Source: Canna indica (lineage: Eukaryota > Streptophyta > Magnoliopsida > Zingiberales > Cannaceae). From it: a stretch of DNA of 64,000 nt. Shown here piece by piece: positions 1 to 12,800 of the stretch; position 1 is the first letter of the stretch, and every line of letters begins with the position of its first letter. The stretch lies in contig CP136898.1 of assembly GCA_034359265.1 (NCBI GenBank), positions 1,428,501 through 1,492,500 on the forward strand, written 5' to 3'. The notes beneath the pieces are model-generated. The model was not told where the DNA came from. It searched no databases and saw only the letters and a program-made list of their open reading frames with translations. Position numbers and translations under genes: made by a program.

Positions 1-600
1 TCTATTCGCTCCTGATCTCCACGACTCTTGCATGGTTTGTTCAAATAAGAGGGGGAAAAGTATTCTTTTTCACTCCTCTTGTTAAGTACATTACATCCAG
101 ATTCAACATGAGCAGTTCACGATGATGATTACATCGAAGCCACATGATAGTTGGAACAAAAACATCCTATTTGACCGCATAAACTGCACAATAGAATAGA
201 TAATCATACACCCAAATCGTCCCATAAACACTGGTATATAGATCTAAAAAAACAAAAATTGTCGATAAAAATCAGCGCAAGATACAACATTGAGAAAGAA
301 CAGCAAATTGAAATCCCTCCCTCGGAAAAGTTTTCTAACGTCCGTTTGTGATGAAGGGTGTCCGTATCAATCAACAGTGATTAGATCTACAAAAGGAGAG
401 ATTAAGGGAGGAGGAGGAGGGATGAAATTGCTGCTAGGGAATTAGGAATTGGGAGGGGGAGATGATGGGCTTACCATGTCTTTCTTTCGGAAGTGCGAAG
501 AGGAGATGAATACGGAGTGGAGGCAAAAAGCAGCAACTCCTGTCCTTTTTATGTACAGCTTTTTTAATCATTTACGTTTTATTGTGGGGCCCGCTTGCTC
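1..600 (-). other. possible 5' exon of a gene leaving the left edge
   Basis: Read on the minus strand, a CT-rich leader ends in ATG at 477-475 and is followed directly by GTAAG (474-470), which looks like a start codon abutting a splice donor. The next exon would lie outside the window, so no protein can be read. A chance match is quite possible. Confidence 0.25.
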
Positions 601-1530
601 ACTATTAATTTGAAATATATTTTAGCAAATATTTAAAGAAATTATTATTATTATTATTATTAGCGCTTTAAATTATGTAGTTAACCTCATAGTTATAACT
701 TTGTAGTTGAATATTATTAATATGGAAAATATGATTTAAGGATTTATTTATTAAAATAAAATTGGACGTAATTGTTTTCCTAGGTCGTTTCAATTTATTA
801 AGATTGGAGAAACATATGGGATTTTTTTATTATTCTGAAAAAGACTTTGTTGGCTTAAGATTTTTAACTTTGCTCTTAATTTCGATTTTAAGGATAATAA
901 ATATGGAACTAATATTTTATTGAGAGTTATTTTTAGGTTCTAAATCAGTTAGCGCACGACGTCCCCGATCGAAAAAATCGAAGAAATAGGAGAAATCGGC
1001 AAGGATGCTTGTCGACGCTCGGGATTTTTCGGAAAGTTAGAGTTTATGTTTAGGGTGTCTAGAATGTAATGTAATCCTCTTTATGATGCAAAGAACCCAA
1101 AAATTAAATCCGAACCCCAAATTATGAAAATCTGAAAACCGCTCTGAAATTCATTAAAGCCTAGGGAGCTCCTTGGAGGGCTATATGACCTAGACATTTT
1201 CTTGACACAAAAAATGGCGATAATTGTTCCTTAGGTAAAAATTAGATAACAATGTATTTTTAAGAAATTTTTGGAAGCATTTAGCATACTCATATTTGAC
1301 CCGAGAGATTATAAAATTTCTATTTTACGAAAATTTGTACTAGACCCCAAAAACTAGATTTTGATTCTTAAGAATTTTAATTTTTTAGATATTTTTATTG
1401 AATCCAAATGGGGGTAATCCTTATATAATATTTATGTTTTAAAGTTATTTAACTTAAAGTTAAGAAATATTATATAAGTAAACTTAGCGAAGACAGAATC
1501 AGAAATCGAACAAATAAAACAAAGAAATCT
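601..1530. other. AT-rich intergenic DNA, nothing recognised
   Basis: No open frame, transposon end or RNA gene was recognised. The stretch has short ATT runs near 645 and otherwise unstructured AT-rich sequence. Confidence 0.5.
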
Positions 1531-2390
1531 GTCATGCCCAGGTTCGGTCAATCGACCGAAGGAAAAAGCATTTTGATCGACTGATCGATCGAACGTTGCC
1601 CAAAAGCGGCAGATTGCATTCGGTCGCTCGCTCGGTTGACCGACAATTGATCGGCAATCGACCAGAAGGCGAAAAACGGCTAGTTTTCGTGCCGTTGAGG
1701 GTGCTTCACCCGAACCTTCTTCATGGCTCTATAAATACATATGCCTAAGTCTTTCTTTGACATTTTTTATCACTCCTACACTTCATTGAGTCATCCTTTA
1801 TCAATTTCAAGCTTTCATTGAGCCATTACTTGGAGAAATCCTAGTTTGATCTCTCATTCCTTGAGTTTGCCTTCGAGCTTGATTTGATTCATCATCAAAA
1901 TGTCAAGAGGAGCTAGGATTCGTTGTGTTGGAGCTAAGTATTTGTGTTATTGTATTTTTGCTCCATTACTTGTATATTTTCTTGTTTATTCATTAGATTT
2001 GAGTTTGTGAAGACCTAGGTTGTTAGGTCTTAAAATTGGGTGATTGTCTTTGTGGTTGAAGCTTAATTTCATCGGTATAAACTTAGTTTACTAGGATTAG
2101 TTAAGTTGTCCCTTAGGTTAAGGTGAACAAGTGCTCTCGGTAAGAAGAGGAAGACTTTCGGGTGTGGAAGTATCTTAGATTGAGAGCGAGACTCGGATCA
2201 AAGTCCTCGTTGTAAGGGAAACGAGATTAATCTAGTAAAATTTAGTTTGAAAATCTTAAGCGGTGTGCTTAGGTAGTGGAGTAGGCATTAAGGCCGAACC
2301 ACTATAAATAATTATGTCTGCATTAATTCTACTTGTGTTTATTTTATTATCGCATTCACTTTGCTTCCGCTTGCTACTTATCTTGTAATT
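1531..2390 (+). mobile_element. Copia-type LTR remnant (solo LTR or fragment)
   Basis: The stretch has the U3-R-U5 layout of a plant LTR. There is a TATA box (CTATAAATAC, 1729-1738), then a T-rich leader, then a tail with the phrase GTAGTGGAGTAGGCATTAAG and 'CCGAACCACTATAAA' near 2295, which is typical of Ty1/Copia LTR 3' ends. No gag or pol frame follows, so it is probably solo or truncated. The U3 part (1540-1680) is full of short repeats around CGATCGA and TCGACCGA. The borders are approximate, and no target-site duplication was identified. Confidence 0.55.
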
Positions 2391-2399
2391 TGCCTAAGT

Positions 2400-3090
2400 A
2401 ATTAAAAAAATGATTAAAATCGAATTTAGATTAAAAAATTAATAAATATATTATTCATTTTCCTCCGGTGTGACCATTTAACCCACGGACTTTAGATATT
2501 GTTTTAATAAAAATTGGAAGGAAAGAAACAAAGATAGTAAATAAGAAAAATAAAATAAGGAAGGAAGATAAAAGAGGGAAAAGGTATTGAAAATATTGTA
2601 TGGACATAGAAAAAATATTCTCTTTCTTTTTTTTTATCATTCTTAATTTATCCATTGTGTAAATAAGGGAAACTTTAATTCCTTTGCATTGAAATTAAAT
2701 AAGAAATTTTTTTTTCATCTTCCTTTCTCTATTCTTCTCTTCTATTAATAGAAGTCCTTCATTTTTATATGGATACGAGAGATAAGTGTACGAAAAATAA
2801 ACTAAAAAATATGTGTCCTTTATTCAAATAACATAAGATAATCAAAAAATAATAATAGTAGAAACTTTTAACTCAAGATATATATAATAATGCAACAACA
2901 AAATTGTTTAATATACAGAATGACATATATGTTAAACTAAAATTTATATAGATATATGGCCAAGGGGGGGGGGGGCTCCGCCTCGAAGCCTTATCGGGTA
3001 TTTTCATTTTTAGCCTACACCCGAAGGTTTAAACATAATCACACCATAATCAAGGAGAAATCCTCGACAAACACTGTAATATTTTGACCT
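2400..3090. other. AT-rich spacer with a G12 run
   Basis: No gene was recognised. A run of twelve G at 2964-2975 is the only unusual feature; it could be a real homopolymer or an assembly artefact. Confidence 0.45.
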
Positions 3091-3094
3091 ATAG

Positions 3095-3545
3095 GAATGA
3101 CCAAAAAGTATTTTCAAAATATACAAAATCGTGATCATGGACATATGGGAACGATTTCTCTATGTGTACTAAAATCAGCCATTCCACTAGGCTATAGGAA
3201 CGATTTCCCTACGTATGGTCACGCTGCCAAAAGAATTGTTCCCATAGGTCAAGCTTATGAAAATGATTTCAAAAATTGTTCATGTAGACCAAGCTTATAG
3301 GAACGGTTTTCAAATTATTCCTATAAATCTATAGGAACAGTTCGAAACATTCAAATCGTTCCTATAGGTCAATCTTTATAGGAACAGGTTGGAACCGTTC
3401 ATATAAGCTTGGCCTACATGAATAATTTTTGGACCGTTCTTATAGGCCAAACATATATATAGGAACGATTTGAGAACTGTTCTTATAGTTGACGCTTATG
3501 GTAACGGAATGTAAAATCATTCTTATAGGTTGTGTTCCTGTAATA
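3095..3545. mobile_element. CACTA-like element remnant with subterminal repeats
   Basis: The motif TATAGGAACGRTT and its reverse complement (AANCGTTCCTATA) recur about a dozen times in both orientations at roughly 30-50 bp spacing. Such arrays are typical of subterminal regions of En/Spm (CACTA) transposons. The right end reads GTTCCTGTAATAG (about 3532-3544), a degenerate version of the family end TTCTTGTAGTG. The left end is not found, and no transposase is present. Inference: a non-autonomous remnant. Confidence 0.5.
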
Positions 3546-5500
3546 GAAATAGCTGTAAAATTTCATAAATATAAATAACATAAATTTCCTTCAAACATAA
3601 ATTTCACTCGTAAACGTAAAATATATTGATTGTTGACTCAAAATAACAAAGTTTACAATTAAGGTACTACTATCAAGCCTAATAACAAATTTCACAAATA
3701 ACATGCTTTCAAATTAGCTAAGTCCTTTTGATGATTATCTCCTCCGTGAAATTCATCTTTCATCTCTCAAATCATTATTTTTTTACACAAATCAATTAAT
3801 AATTAATTAAGAAAAATTCCCGCTAAAAACACTTTTCATCGAATATCTACCTTATAAATAAAATTTTGCACCTACAAGTATATTCTTAATTTGATCCAAT
3901 TCTTTACAAACGCATCTCAAATATATCCTCACTACTTGAATATCTAAGTGTCTTTGCAGGTCATCCAGAGCCACATCTAGCCATGAATCACGAAGACTTG
4001 CAACAAGCGTCTTCGATCTCATACGAGAACAATATATACATAAAATGATATATTTGAATGTATATATGTAAATTTTCTAATATTAAATTGCAGTAATAAT
4101 ATATAATTTTAACATTTTTTAAGGGCAAAAATTTCCATATTCCTATGTATATAGATTGCGACGTGGAGTTATGCCACTACTCGGCGTCGTATGTTGGATC
4201 TAATTTAAGTTGTGATTGTATAAGTATGGAAGAGAATGAAAAATTCACCGACATAATTACAACAAGATATATATATATATATATATAAGAAATTGTTCAT
4301 TCCCGTCTAAACTCTCCATACTTCCTCAAATTTTTACTTTTTATTTTTACTCCACTTATATTTTTATTTTTACCTTTCCCCTCAAACTTTTTTCACTCCC
4401 CTCACCTAAATTTTTTTCTCTCAAATTTTTACCCCACTTATTTTCTTTATATGCACCTATTTTGATATTTTTAATTTTATATTTATTGTTTTTAATAATT
4501 ATTATAAATATTTTTTATTTATTAAAGTTTTTATATTAATTTTTAGGTTTTGAAATATTATTTTTTGAGTTTTTTATTGAAAAATAGTATTTCAAAATCA
4601 AAAGAATTTATGCGGTTAGAATAATTTAAATATCTTATTTTTTATTTTTTTCAACTTATTATCTTATACTTATATTATATTTAATTTTTATTCGTAAAAA
4701 TCTTATTATTTTATTATTTTTAAATTTTTTGATCATTGAAATTTATATAAATTAATTTTTTAATGTATATAATTATTTTTTATATTATAAAATATCAAAA
4801 TTATCAAAAAAAAAATTGATGCACTATTTTATTTGTATATAAATATATATTAAAATATAACATTCAATTTTATTTTATTTTTATTTTTAAAATTATAAAT
4901 TAATGGGTACAACCGCTAATATCTAATAAATCAAAAAAAATATCCCGGGTTGACAGTGTAACGTGCACGCTAAATAAAGTAATTGCTTAATTAATCAACG
5001 CTATGAAATGTCAACACGCATGCATATATGGTCTAATTAAAAGTTAATTAATTAATCTGCTATTTATAAATGATTAATGAATGAATTAAATTGGTAAATA
5101 AAACGACAAAAAGAAAAGATAGTTTGCATGATTGATTTGATGTTATGGTCGTCGTTTACTAGTTAAGCCGACAGGATTTCCATCTCTTTTGTCCATCGCG
5201 AGCGGACACTTGTTCCTCCAAATCTATTATAAATCAAACCCCACCCCCACTTACTATTATACATCTCTCCATTTTATTATTTATTATATATGCATGCAGG
5301 TCAACCTTCGTCTTCGCACGCCCAAGCCTTTGCCATTTGGACTCGTTCGCCATTAATTAATCCTGCCGCTTTAATTCCGCATACAGTACATATATGATAT
5401 GTTATGATTTAATTTATTCCTAATTAGAGAATTCATTACTGTATTGGGGTGAATATATATTATATATTCCAAACAAAATATACTGAACATAAACAATGAA
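3546..5500. other. AT-rich intergenic DNA
   Basis: No gene or well-defined element was found. The stretch contains a TA microsatellite (about 4270-4287) and a long T-rich tract (4300-4880). The part after 4930 is ordinary intergenic sequence and probably includes the distal 3' region of the minus-strand gene at 5726-6064. Confidence 0.5.
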
Positions 5501-5725
5501 AAGAGTACTGTTCCAACCATGCAATGCAGTATTGCACGATCGATTCAATTACAAATTTCATTTCATTATGAGCTTCATTCATTCCGCCACACCACACCAA
5601 ACATTTCCATCAGCGCTAAACTAAGATTAAGATCGATCGAGCAAAAGCGAAAGATTGATCGAGTGATCTTGAAAAGAACTACACAGCACACACACGCATA
5701 TATATATATATATATCATAATCAAA

Positions 5726-6064
5726 TCAAAGATGAAGAGAAGTGTCGACGACGTCGACGTCCGTTTCGCTGCTGCTACTGGCACGAGGCCACAAGCCCAC
5801 CGAGAGCGAGGTATCGAGCGCCGCCGCCGAAACTTCTCTGCTGTGGCTGGTGGCTGCATGGTTCTGGAGGAGGAGGTGGGCGCCGGCGCCGCCGGTGGCA
5901 GCCGCAGGGAATAGCCACTTGGGTTGCTGCTGGTCGCGCTGCAGGCGGAGGGCGCCGTGGAGCACCTTTCTCTCTTCGCGCATCTCCCTCACTCGCTGCA
6001 GCTGCTTGAACCTCTCCTGCAGCAGAGCAATGGTGGTGGAGTTGCTGCTGTTTTGTTCCCCCAT
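5726..6064 (-). CDS. uncharacterised small plant protein with EAR-like C-terminus
   Basis: A single-exon frame of 112 aa starts at the first ATG after a TATA box about 70 bp upstream. Residues 13-35 form a charged helix (ALLQERFKQLQRVREMREER) that looks like a coiled coil. I recall similar segments in uncharacterised plant proteins but can give no named family. The middle is low-complexity Ala/His/Gln/Ser. The last residues are DTSLHL, which resembles the LxLxL-type EAR repression motif and suggests, without proving, a transcriptional co-repressor link. The GC content is well above its surroundings. Several other frames are open here because of the high GC, but only this one combines a structured N-terminus, a promoter position and a conserved-looking tail. 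Confidence 0.6.
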   Translation of the reverse strand: MGEQNSSNSTTIALLQERFKQLQRVREMREERKVLHGALRLQRDQQQPKWLFPAAATGGAGAHLLLQNHAATSHSREVSAAALDTSLSVGLWPRASSSSETDVDVVDTSLHL

Positions 6065-6130
6065 GAGAGTAAGTAAGCTGATGCTGATTCAGCTGCAGGT
6101 TGATTGATTGACATGGTGTGTGCGCGCGTG

Positions 6131-6141
6131 TATATATATAG
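6131..6141 (-). promoter_or_regulatory. TATA box of the 112-aa gene
   Basis: TATATATATA lies on the minus strand about 67-77 bp upstream of the ATG at 6064. This would give a short leader of roughly 40 nt. Confidence 0.5.
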
Positions 6142-6249
6142 GGGAGGGATCGTATGCGGATGGTTGCTTTAATTTTCGCGCAAAATGTCATTGAAGCTGG
6201 ATTTTGTCGGAGGAGGAGGAGAATCTGAGGCGGATGTGCAAAATCCAAG

Positions 6250-7180
6250 GAGGAAGGGATTTGGAAGTTATCTAAGGAGATGTTTGGTGGATGGGAGCAG
6301 AGCCAAAGCCACTTTAAAAGGGGGGAGGTAGGGTGTGGGAGGGTATACCCAAGAGAGGGTGGAGGTTAGCATTTGGAAGGGACTTTTAGGAAGAATAAGA
6401 TTTATGTGTGTGATTGTTTTGTTTTCTATCCCTTAATTGCATTTATATTTCTTCTTCTCTTTTTTCCTTTTGGGCCTGGGAAGAGAAACTTTCCAAGTTT
6501 ACTTGCACACCATAAATATATACATGTAGAATTGTACAGATACGTATATTGCATGCTAGAATCGTACCACATGTTTACTCTAGTAGGACTTGTGGTATAT
6601 TGCATGCTTCTTAATTCGATCTCCCAAATTTCTATTTTGTCCTAGTCATTTGGATGGAAATGGCAAGATAGTGCTCTAGTAGGACTTGATGCTGCAGTTC
6701 TTCTGCCACACCTTTTTCTCTCTTGGAGTGATACTAGCATCCTCATGTCCTCATCCTTTTTGCTTGTTCTCTAATTGGAGCGTCGGAAGTTGCTCTAATT
6801 GTCCTCGAGTTCACTTTACTGTAGATCCAGTAACGTTCATCAAACAATGTTTGAACTAATTAAACGCTGCTCATTTCCTACAGTCTATCTGCAGGAGTCC
6901 ACAATTTCAAATTGCCCTACTTCCTGTACCTTCCCTGCTACAATTAACAGTGCTACATGTGATTAAAAATGCCACATGTTAATTATATTGCAAGAAGAAA
7001 TAGATACCTAGTTTAAAAGCATTTCCTTTGTTGCAATAACCACTTCTTGATTGAACTATTTTGTCCAAAATAATGAATATGCGCTCATTGTTCTAGTTGT
7101 GACCACATAACAGTCAAAGTTCACTCCTGTTCAAACCCAGTCTGAATCAAAAAATATTGATGTTAATTAGTTCGTCCCAT
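6250..7180. other. intergenic, nothing recognised
   Basis: No convincing gene. The frame at 6373-6645 is hydrophobic, lacks any known motif and lies in AT-rich DNA, so it is not called. Confidence 0.4.
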
Positions 7181-7184
7181 GTCT

Positions 7185-8003
7185 TCAAGAAGGTTGCATT
7201 TGGAAATCATCCCAAGGGGGTAGTGGCTCCATATCTGATGTTGAAAGAGCAATTCCTGGATTGGAAATAGCATACCATGGATCAAACAACTTTTTTTGAT
7301 ATTATCATCCACTGGTTGAGTGGAGAATATAATTTCACTCCGAAAAGACTGACTGCATGGAGAAAAGAAAAATGAAAAACGAATTATCCATCCCAGTTTG
7401 ACAAGGAGAGTTCTTCCATTAATTGCTAATCAATCAATTAACTTTAATCAAAATAAAGTCCTGCTGTATAGAAACAAACAAAGAGTAATGGACATCAAAG
7501 TCACAAAAGTCCAACTGATCAGCTAATCAAAGCTGTGAGTCATAGTGGCTATTAATTGCTCCTTAAACAAATACGCATATAGATAAATCCAACAAAACTA
7601 TTAATTCTTGCACCTGAACAATTCCTGTTTTCCAATTAATTCATTTTATTGTATCTTCTTGTTTGTTTTATACATTTCATGTCAGAAAGATAGCAAGAAA
7701 CAAGTGGATCATGTTAAAAAGAAATTAAGCAATATGAAACATATATAAAGAGAATAAATCCATAAGCACAAACCTTAATACATGAAGGTTTTGATATGGG
7801 ATTTAGCCCTATCCTAGGTGCATGGACCTCTTTCAACACTTCAGCACATAATTAAAAGCAATAGTGTCATATACATGTTCAATGAGCTGGAGAATTAATG
7901 AATGATTTGCAGATCCAGATAATCATCTACTCACCTAATTTTTGTCCCTTCTTCGTGTGATCGCTTGAGTCTTACTATAAAGTACTAGAACCAAAGAACC
8001 AGC
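7185..8003 (-). other. possible exon remnants of an unidentified minus-strand gene
   Basis: Three pieces with splice-like borders and protein-like frames lie in order on the minus strand. The first (8003-7935) is bounded by TTACAG and GTGAGT and encodes SKTQAITRRRDKN before a stop. The second (about 7845-7774) ends at AAG/GTTTGT and encodes EVLKEVHAPRIGLNP. The third (7352-7185) follows a good pyrimidine tract and CAG. It can be read as DPWYAISNPG and PLPPWDDFQMQPS up to a stop at 7185, but only after a frame change at an A7 run near 7290. The frames do not join cleanly. It may be a pseudogene or a coincidence, and no family was recognised. Confidence 0.25.
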
Positions 8004-8009
8004 CTGTAA

Positions 8010-9820
8010 CCATCCCTCATAAATAATGAATCATTTGAACTGCAAACCAGCTATTAAACAATTTAAATGGATAAGAACGTTTAATTCAATTGAAGGCATC
8101 TTCACAGGCGCACACTATGTCTTGTCTCAGTTTAGGTTGGTGCTCGGTTCTCCCGTATGTGCCCTAAAAGATATCTTGTTCAATGTCTTTTCTTTTCACC
8201 TCCTAAGTCCATGCACAAGTTTCACGTTTCAGGATAAGTGATACGATTTCCGCTCAATTCTAGTGGTGGATACTCCACAACTGACTGCAAAACAGAAAAC
8301 TATAAGGTACACTTGAAAAAAACACAATTTGAAGCATACATCACATTTTCTATCTGACAAAACTTGAAATCAATAATACGAATCAGACATTTACCATCCT
8401 GACAAAACTTGATATCAATAATTAGAATTAGACATTTCCCATCAAGTGCAAAGTAAGCTACGCTTACATATAGAAATGTAGCCTGAAACATCTTTAATTC
8501 AATCACCTCAGGAACCTTGTGTTAAGCTACATTAGTAGCTCAAATTGAGTCATGTAATCTGAGGAAAGGTTTTCTGATAAGCTCTTCACTAGTACCTAAT
8601 ATATAATTATATACGCAACTTTACATCAATAGTAGGGCCCTATTCAGATGCATGAGAGCTATGTCAGAGAGCAGCCACAGTTGAAATTTCAAAATATATA
8701 TCCAGCTAAATGCATTAAGCCAACAATAGAGAAAACAAGATACATGAGAACAAGGGGAGCCTTCATGGTACAACTATCCAAGGATTCTAGTTGGAGTTAT
8801 GAAGGTTTTAAACAAGGAGAAGAGATAAGAACTAACAATACCATTTGTGCATGATGAGCTCTTTCAAAATACCATTAAATACTACAAGCATTCAAATTTT
8901 CATGCACCACTAAATTTGGAAGAATGCCACAACAAACATATAATGGACTGCTTAAATAGGACACATAAGAAACAAACAAGATCTTCTTTAACAACAATCA
9001 TTTCATAAAATAAAACTGCAGCAATTAATCAGAAAGCCAGAATGATAATCAAGTAATAAGAATCGCCCACCCTGGGACAAAAGCAAGATTCTTAGCAAGA
9101 TCATGATCCATAATATGAGCTACATGGATATTTTATCTGCAAATTAACACAAGGATGCAATCCATTGACTAAACTACCTAGTTTAACCTTAATTAATTAC
9201 AAAAGATAAAATAAACAATCAGAGAATAGAAACTCAGTTAAGTAGGAAGATTGCAATGGTTTCCTCTTAAAGTTAAAACTATGACTGCATCTTGAAAGGT
9301 AGAGGAAGATATATCCTATCAGTAAGAGAACTTGAACCAAAATGAGGGCAATTGTGCCTTGCCAAGTGTCATTTTTAACATAGCACTTTCAGAACAAATA
9401 TAAACACCACAATGTAACTGCTCATGTTACCCACATGCTGATACAAATAATTATAAAGCAATACAGGTTATGTAAGCAGCAGTTTGCCAGGTCTAAGCAT
9501 AATGTTGATCTAAAGACACTCCTAGAAACTGTGCAATAAAATGTGTTCTACATTTGAAAGCATACCTAAGAAAAGATAACAAACAGACAGATGATGTTTC
9601 TTTCTCTTAAAAAAGAATCTAATCTTCCTTTTTGTCCAGGGAACTACGTGAAAAAAAAATAATATAACAAATATTCACTACTTTTTTCCTTGTCCTCTTT
9701 AGCAACTACAAAAGTAAAGATGCATGTAAACATTTGAGCACTCATCTATTGTTTTCTGATCATGCATATATTCCCATAGTAGAGCACTTTGGTCCTAGAA
9801 GAAGACTTAGGTACCATATA
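8010..9820. other. noncoding DNA downstream of the CCT6 pseudogene
   Basis: No gene was recognised. A short tandem duplication of about 60 bp, built on TTGATTTCAAGTTTTGTCAG read on the minus strand, occurs at 8345-8445. Confidence 0.4.
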
Positions 9821-9821
9821 A

Positions 9822-12800
9822 TTAGCTAGGTTTTCTCATGTTTGGTCCAGCTCGGATCACTTAATCCACCAGAAGTAACTGGGATGAGATGACAGGCCTG
9901 TAAACAAAAAACAAAGTATCCCTTAAATTGCTCTGGACTCTTGAGAGGAGTTCACAAAATTAGGAGGTAGAACATACCCAGAATTTATGGTTTGCCTCTC
10001 ACTGAGTAGTTGTCGAAGATACCTTCCATGTTTGGGTCTATTGGTTCTCCAGTATGATGATTCAATCCCACAATGTTACCTCTATCATGCTTGCCCTTAA
10101 CATATGTAGTTGTTCAGGTAAATCATGACCCAATCTTTATCTTCCCCCATAATGTGTAAGCAAATAGAAAAGAATACGAGGCCTTTACCGTGAGAGAAAT
10201 AATGCATCTTGTGTGTCAAGACCAGAGTTCTCTGCTGGTGTCTGGTACCACTAGAAGAGCATCAGCAAAAACTTTCACACCTAGGTGTGCACGCTGCTTA
10301 ACACAATACAGTAAGAACTGGGCAACTTTTTACTTGCTTCAGCAAGAATTTTAGAAAGCTTACCCCTTGGATAGTTTTCTTTACATTGTTGACCAAATTT
10401 TTCCTAGCTGCAACCTCAAAAGCCCCCCCCCCTGTTTCATAGTCAAGACATCATGAACATATTAGTAAAGTATCCATGGCACATTTACCCAGTTGCCCTG
10501 ATAAAGCACATGTCCAATCTAGATAAGTTAGAAAACAGTATATCAACAACAACAACACGGTCATAATACAATTTGTTAAAAAATCTAAGTGCAGCTAAAA
10601 ATAAAGTGAATTGATAGTTTGTCGCTAGCAATAAGAATACCACACAAGAAGCTATATATCATCAGGATATTTCAAAATAAAACAAGAGTGGTACATCAAG
10701 GAGAAAAATAATAGAAGCCAAGCTAAGATTTCAACAGCTATTATTTTGCTGAGACAGTGTTTGACAATATATTCCTCACTAACACAAGACTACTACTGTC
10801 GTATTAGATTTTCTTCTCCAAGATCATCCTATCAAATATCATAGATATATAGATATTAAAATATTTTACATGAGGTTTCAATCAATATAACACAAATGAC
10901 ACCTTTCTGACCACTATGTTGGTACAAATCAATAAATGTGCATCATTATGAAAGCCATAACATCTAGCAATCAAACACAAATGTTGTCCTCAAGAAAACT
11001 ACATAAAGTCACTTGCGCATCTATTCCAGCAATGATGTCCATTCATCTAGAAACTTTCAGCAAAAAATTCAGAAAATCCACTCTTGAAAATGTACAATAC
11101 TAAACTTAAGTTTTTCTCTTGCCAAGGATTTGCCAGCACCAAGGGAATCATAAGCCACTGACTCAATTGAGGCACTTGATGTTCATATGCAAGGTGGAAA
11201 TTTTGCTTAGAACAAAAAAAGTTTGTCTGATCCTGAGAATTTATACTCATGGTGTACTGGAGACATACTCCATAATTGAAAAATTTACCATCCTATGGCA
11301 GCAATTTAAAGAATTAATTGTTTGTAGGTGGCATGAGATATAAAAAGGACAATAATGATAGGATCATAGGAAAAAAAGATAAGATCAATGAACTCAAACG
11401 AAAACAATTGTTGTTACAAAGAACTTCACATGAAGACAAGAGTTCAACTAATTGAGAATATACAAACAAAAGAAATAGTTCGTTTCAATAAAAAGTTAAA
11501 TAATGAGTAACCATAAACACTCAAATAACCACAGAGAATATAACACTCAAAGTTCAACTAATAAGAAGACAGGAGTTCAAATAACCACATAGAATATAAC
11601 ACTCGAAGTTAAAAATAATGAGTAACAATAAAAAGTTGAAATATAAATCAGCATTTCCCTTTTCTCATACTCCAAAGAGACATTGCAAGTCAGGGTAAAG
11701 CAATTCTCTGCCCTTCGTTTCAAATCAGGATGTGGAGAATCGTGATCAAGGACAAGACCCTCAAACTTTAAAAGAGAGGGCAAAGAGTGAAATCGGCATA
11801 CAAACTAAAAACAATATGTCAGTAGAGATGCAATTCTTTATTTCCCATGTTAAGGAAAAAAGAGCAACAGATTGTTAAAAATACAGAATTCATAGTATTT
11901 GTAGTTTCCTATCTAATGGCTCAGTAATCTCATAGATGTCCTGGATTTTGAAATTCTAATGTAAAGAACTTGTTCAAACAAGACATCCTGACCAATTCTG
12001 ACAGTAACTTTTAGAATGTTGACAGAAGTAGACAAGTAATTAGTCCCAACTCCTAACAATCATTGTGTATGACAGTACAACCAATACCTTTATAGCCACT
12101 TAAACAATCACCAAACTATAAAATGACTGCAAAACCCAATTTGTAGTTCAATAAGCAAAATAACTTCTTTTATTTGTTGATTTACTTATTATTCTCCAAT
12201 ACTTCTTGCTGCATATTAAAGAATTCTGAATATAAAATACAAGAAATCTATTGGCAACGCTTTCCAACCAATACAAAGAAAATAACTTGGTCAAACTATA
12301 AGCATTAGATCTAATATCAACAATAAATAAGTTACAGTGGCAAGATAAACATACCAAACATGTGCCAACATCAAACTTATGGAGCATATGCATTATCTCC
12401 ACCATAAAAAGGTCAATGGGATCATTAGGTTTGCGTATACAGAGCACCTGTTAATGTCAAAAGCAAAATTCGTCATCAAAGTGGTAGGTCAAGTATTGTC
12501 AAAATTATAATAAAATTTAGCCTGAAACTAGAATGATAGTGTAGAAATTCAGACGTGCCAAAAAAACAAACTAAAAAATAGTATTGGAACTTCAAAGTGA
12601 TTGGCAATCCACCACTCTAGAATGATAGTAAATCATAAGGCAAGAAAGCTCCAAAACATATATACAAGGTTAGTACATACAGCATTGACAATAATGTCTT
12701 TGAGTTTATCAGCTAGTGCTTCATACAGATATAGCAAAGACAAATTCACAAAAAAATGTCAAAAGAGAATCAGTTGACGAATTGATTTAGATGGATATTA

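Noticed and set aside
5775..6248. 157-aa minus frame and 121-131-aa plus frames at the EAR-like gene
   Set aside because: They are low-complexity products of the GC-rich exon. The 112-aa frame has the better start, structure and end.
11047..11343. missing middle exons of CCT6
   Set aside because: I compared the frames here with the expected CCT6 middle region and saw no convincing match.
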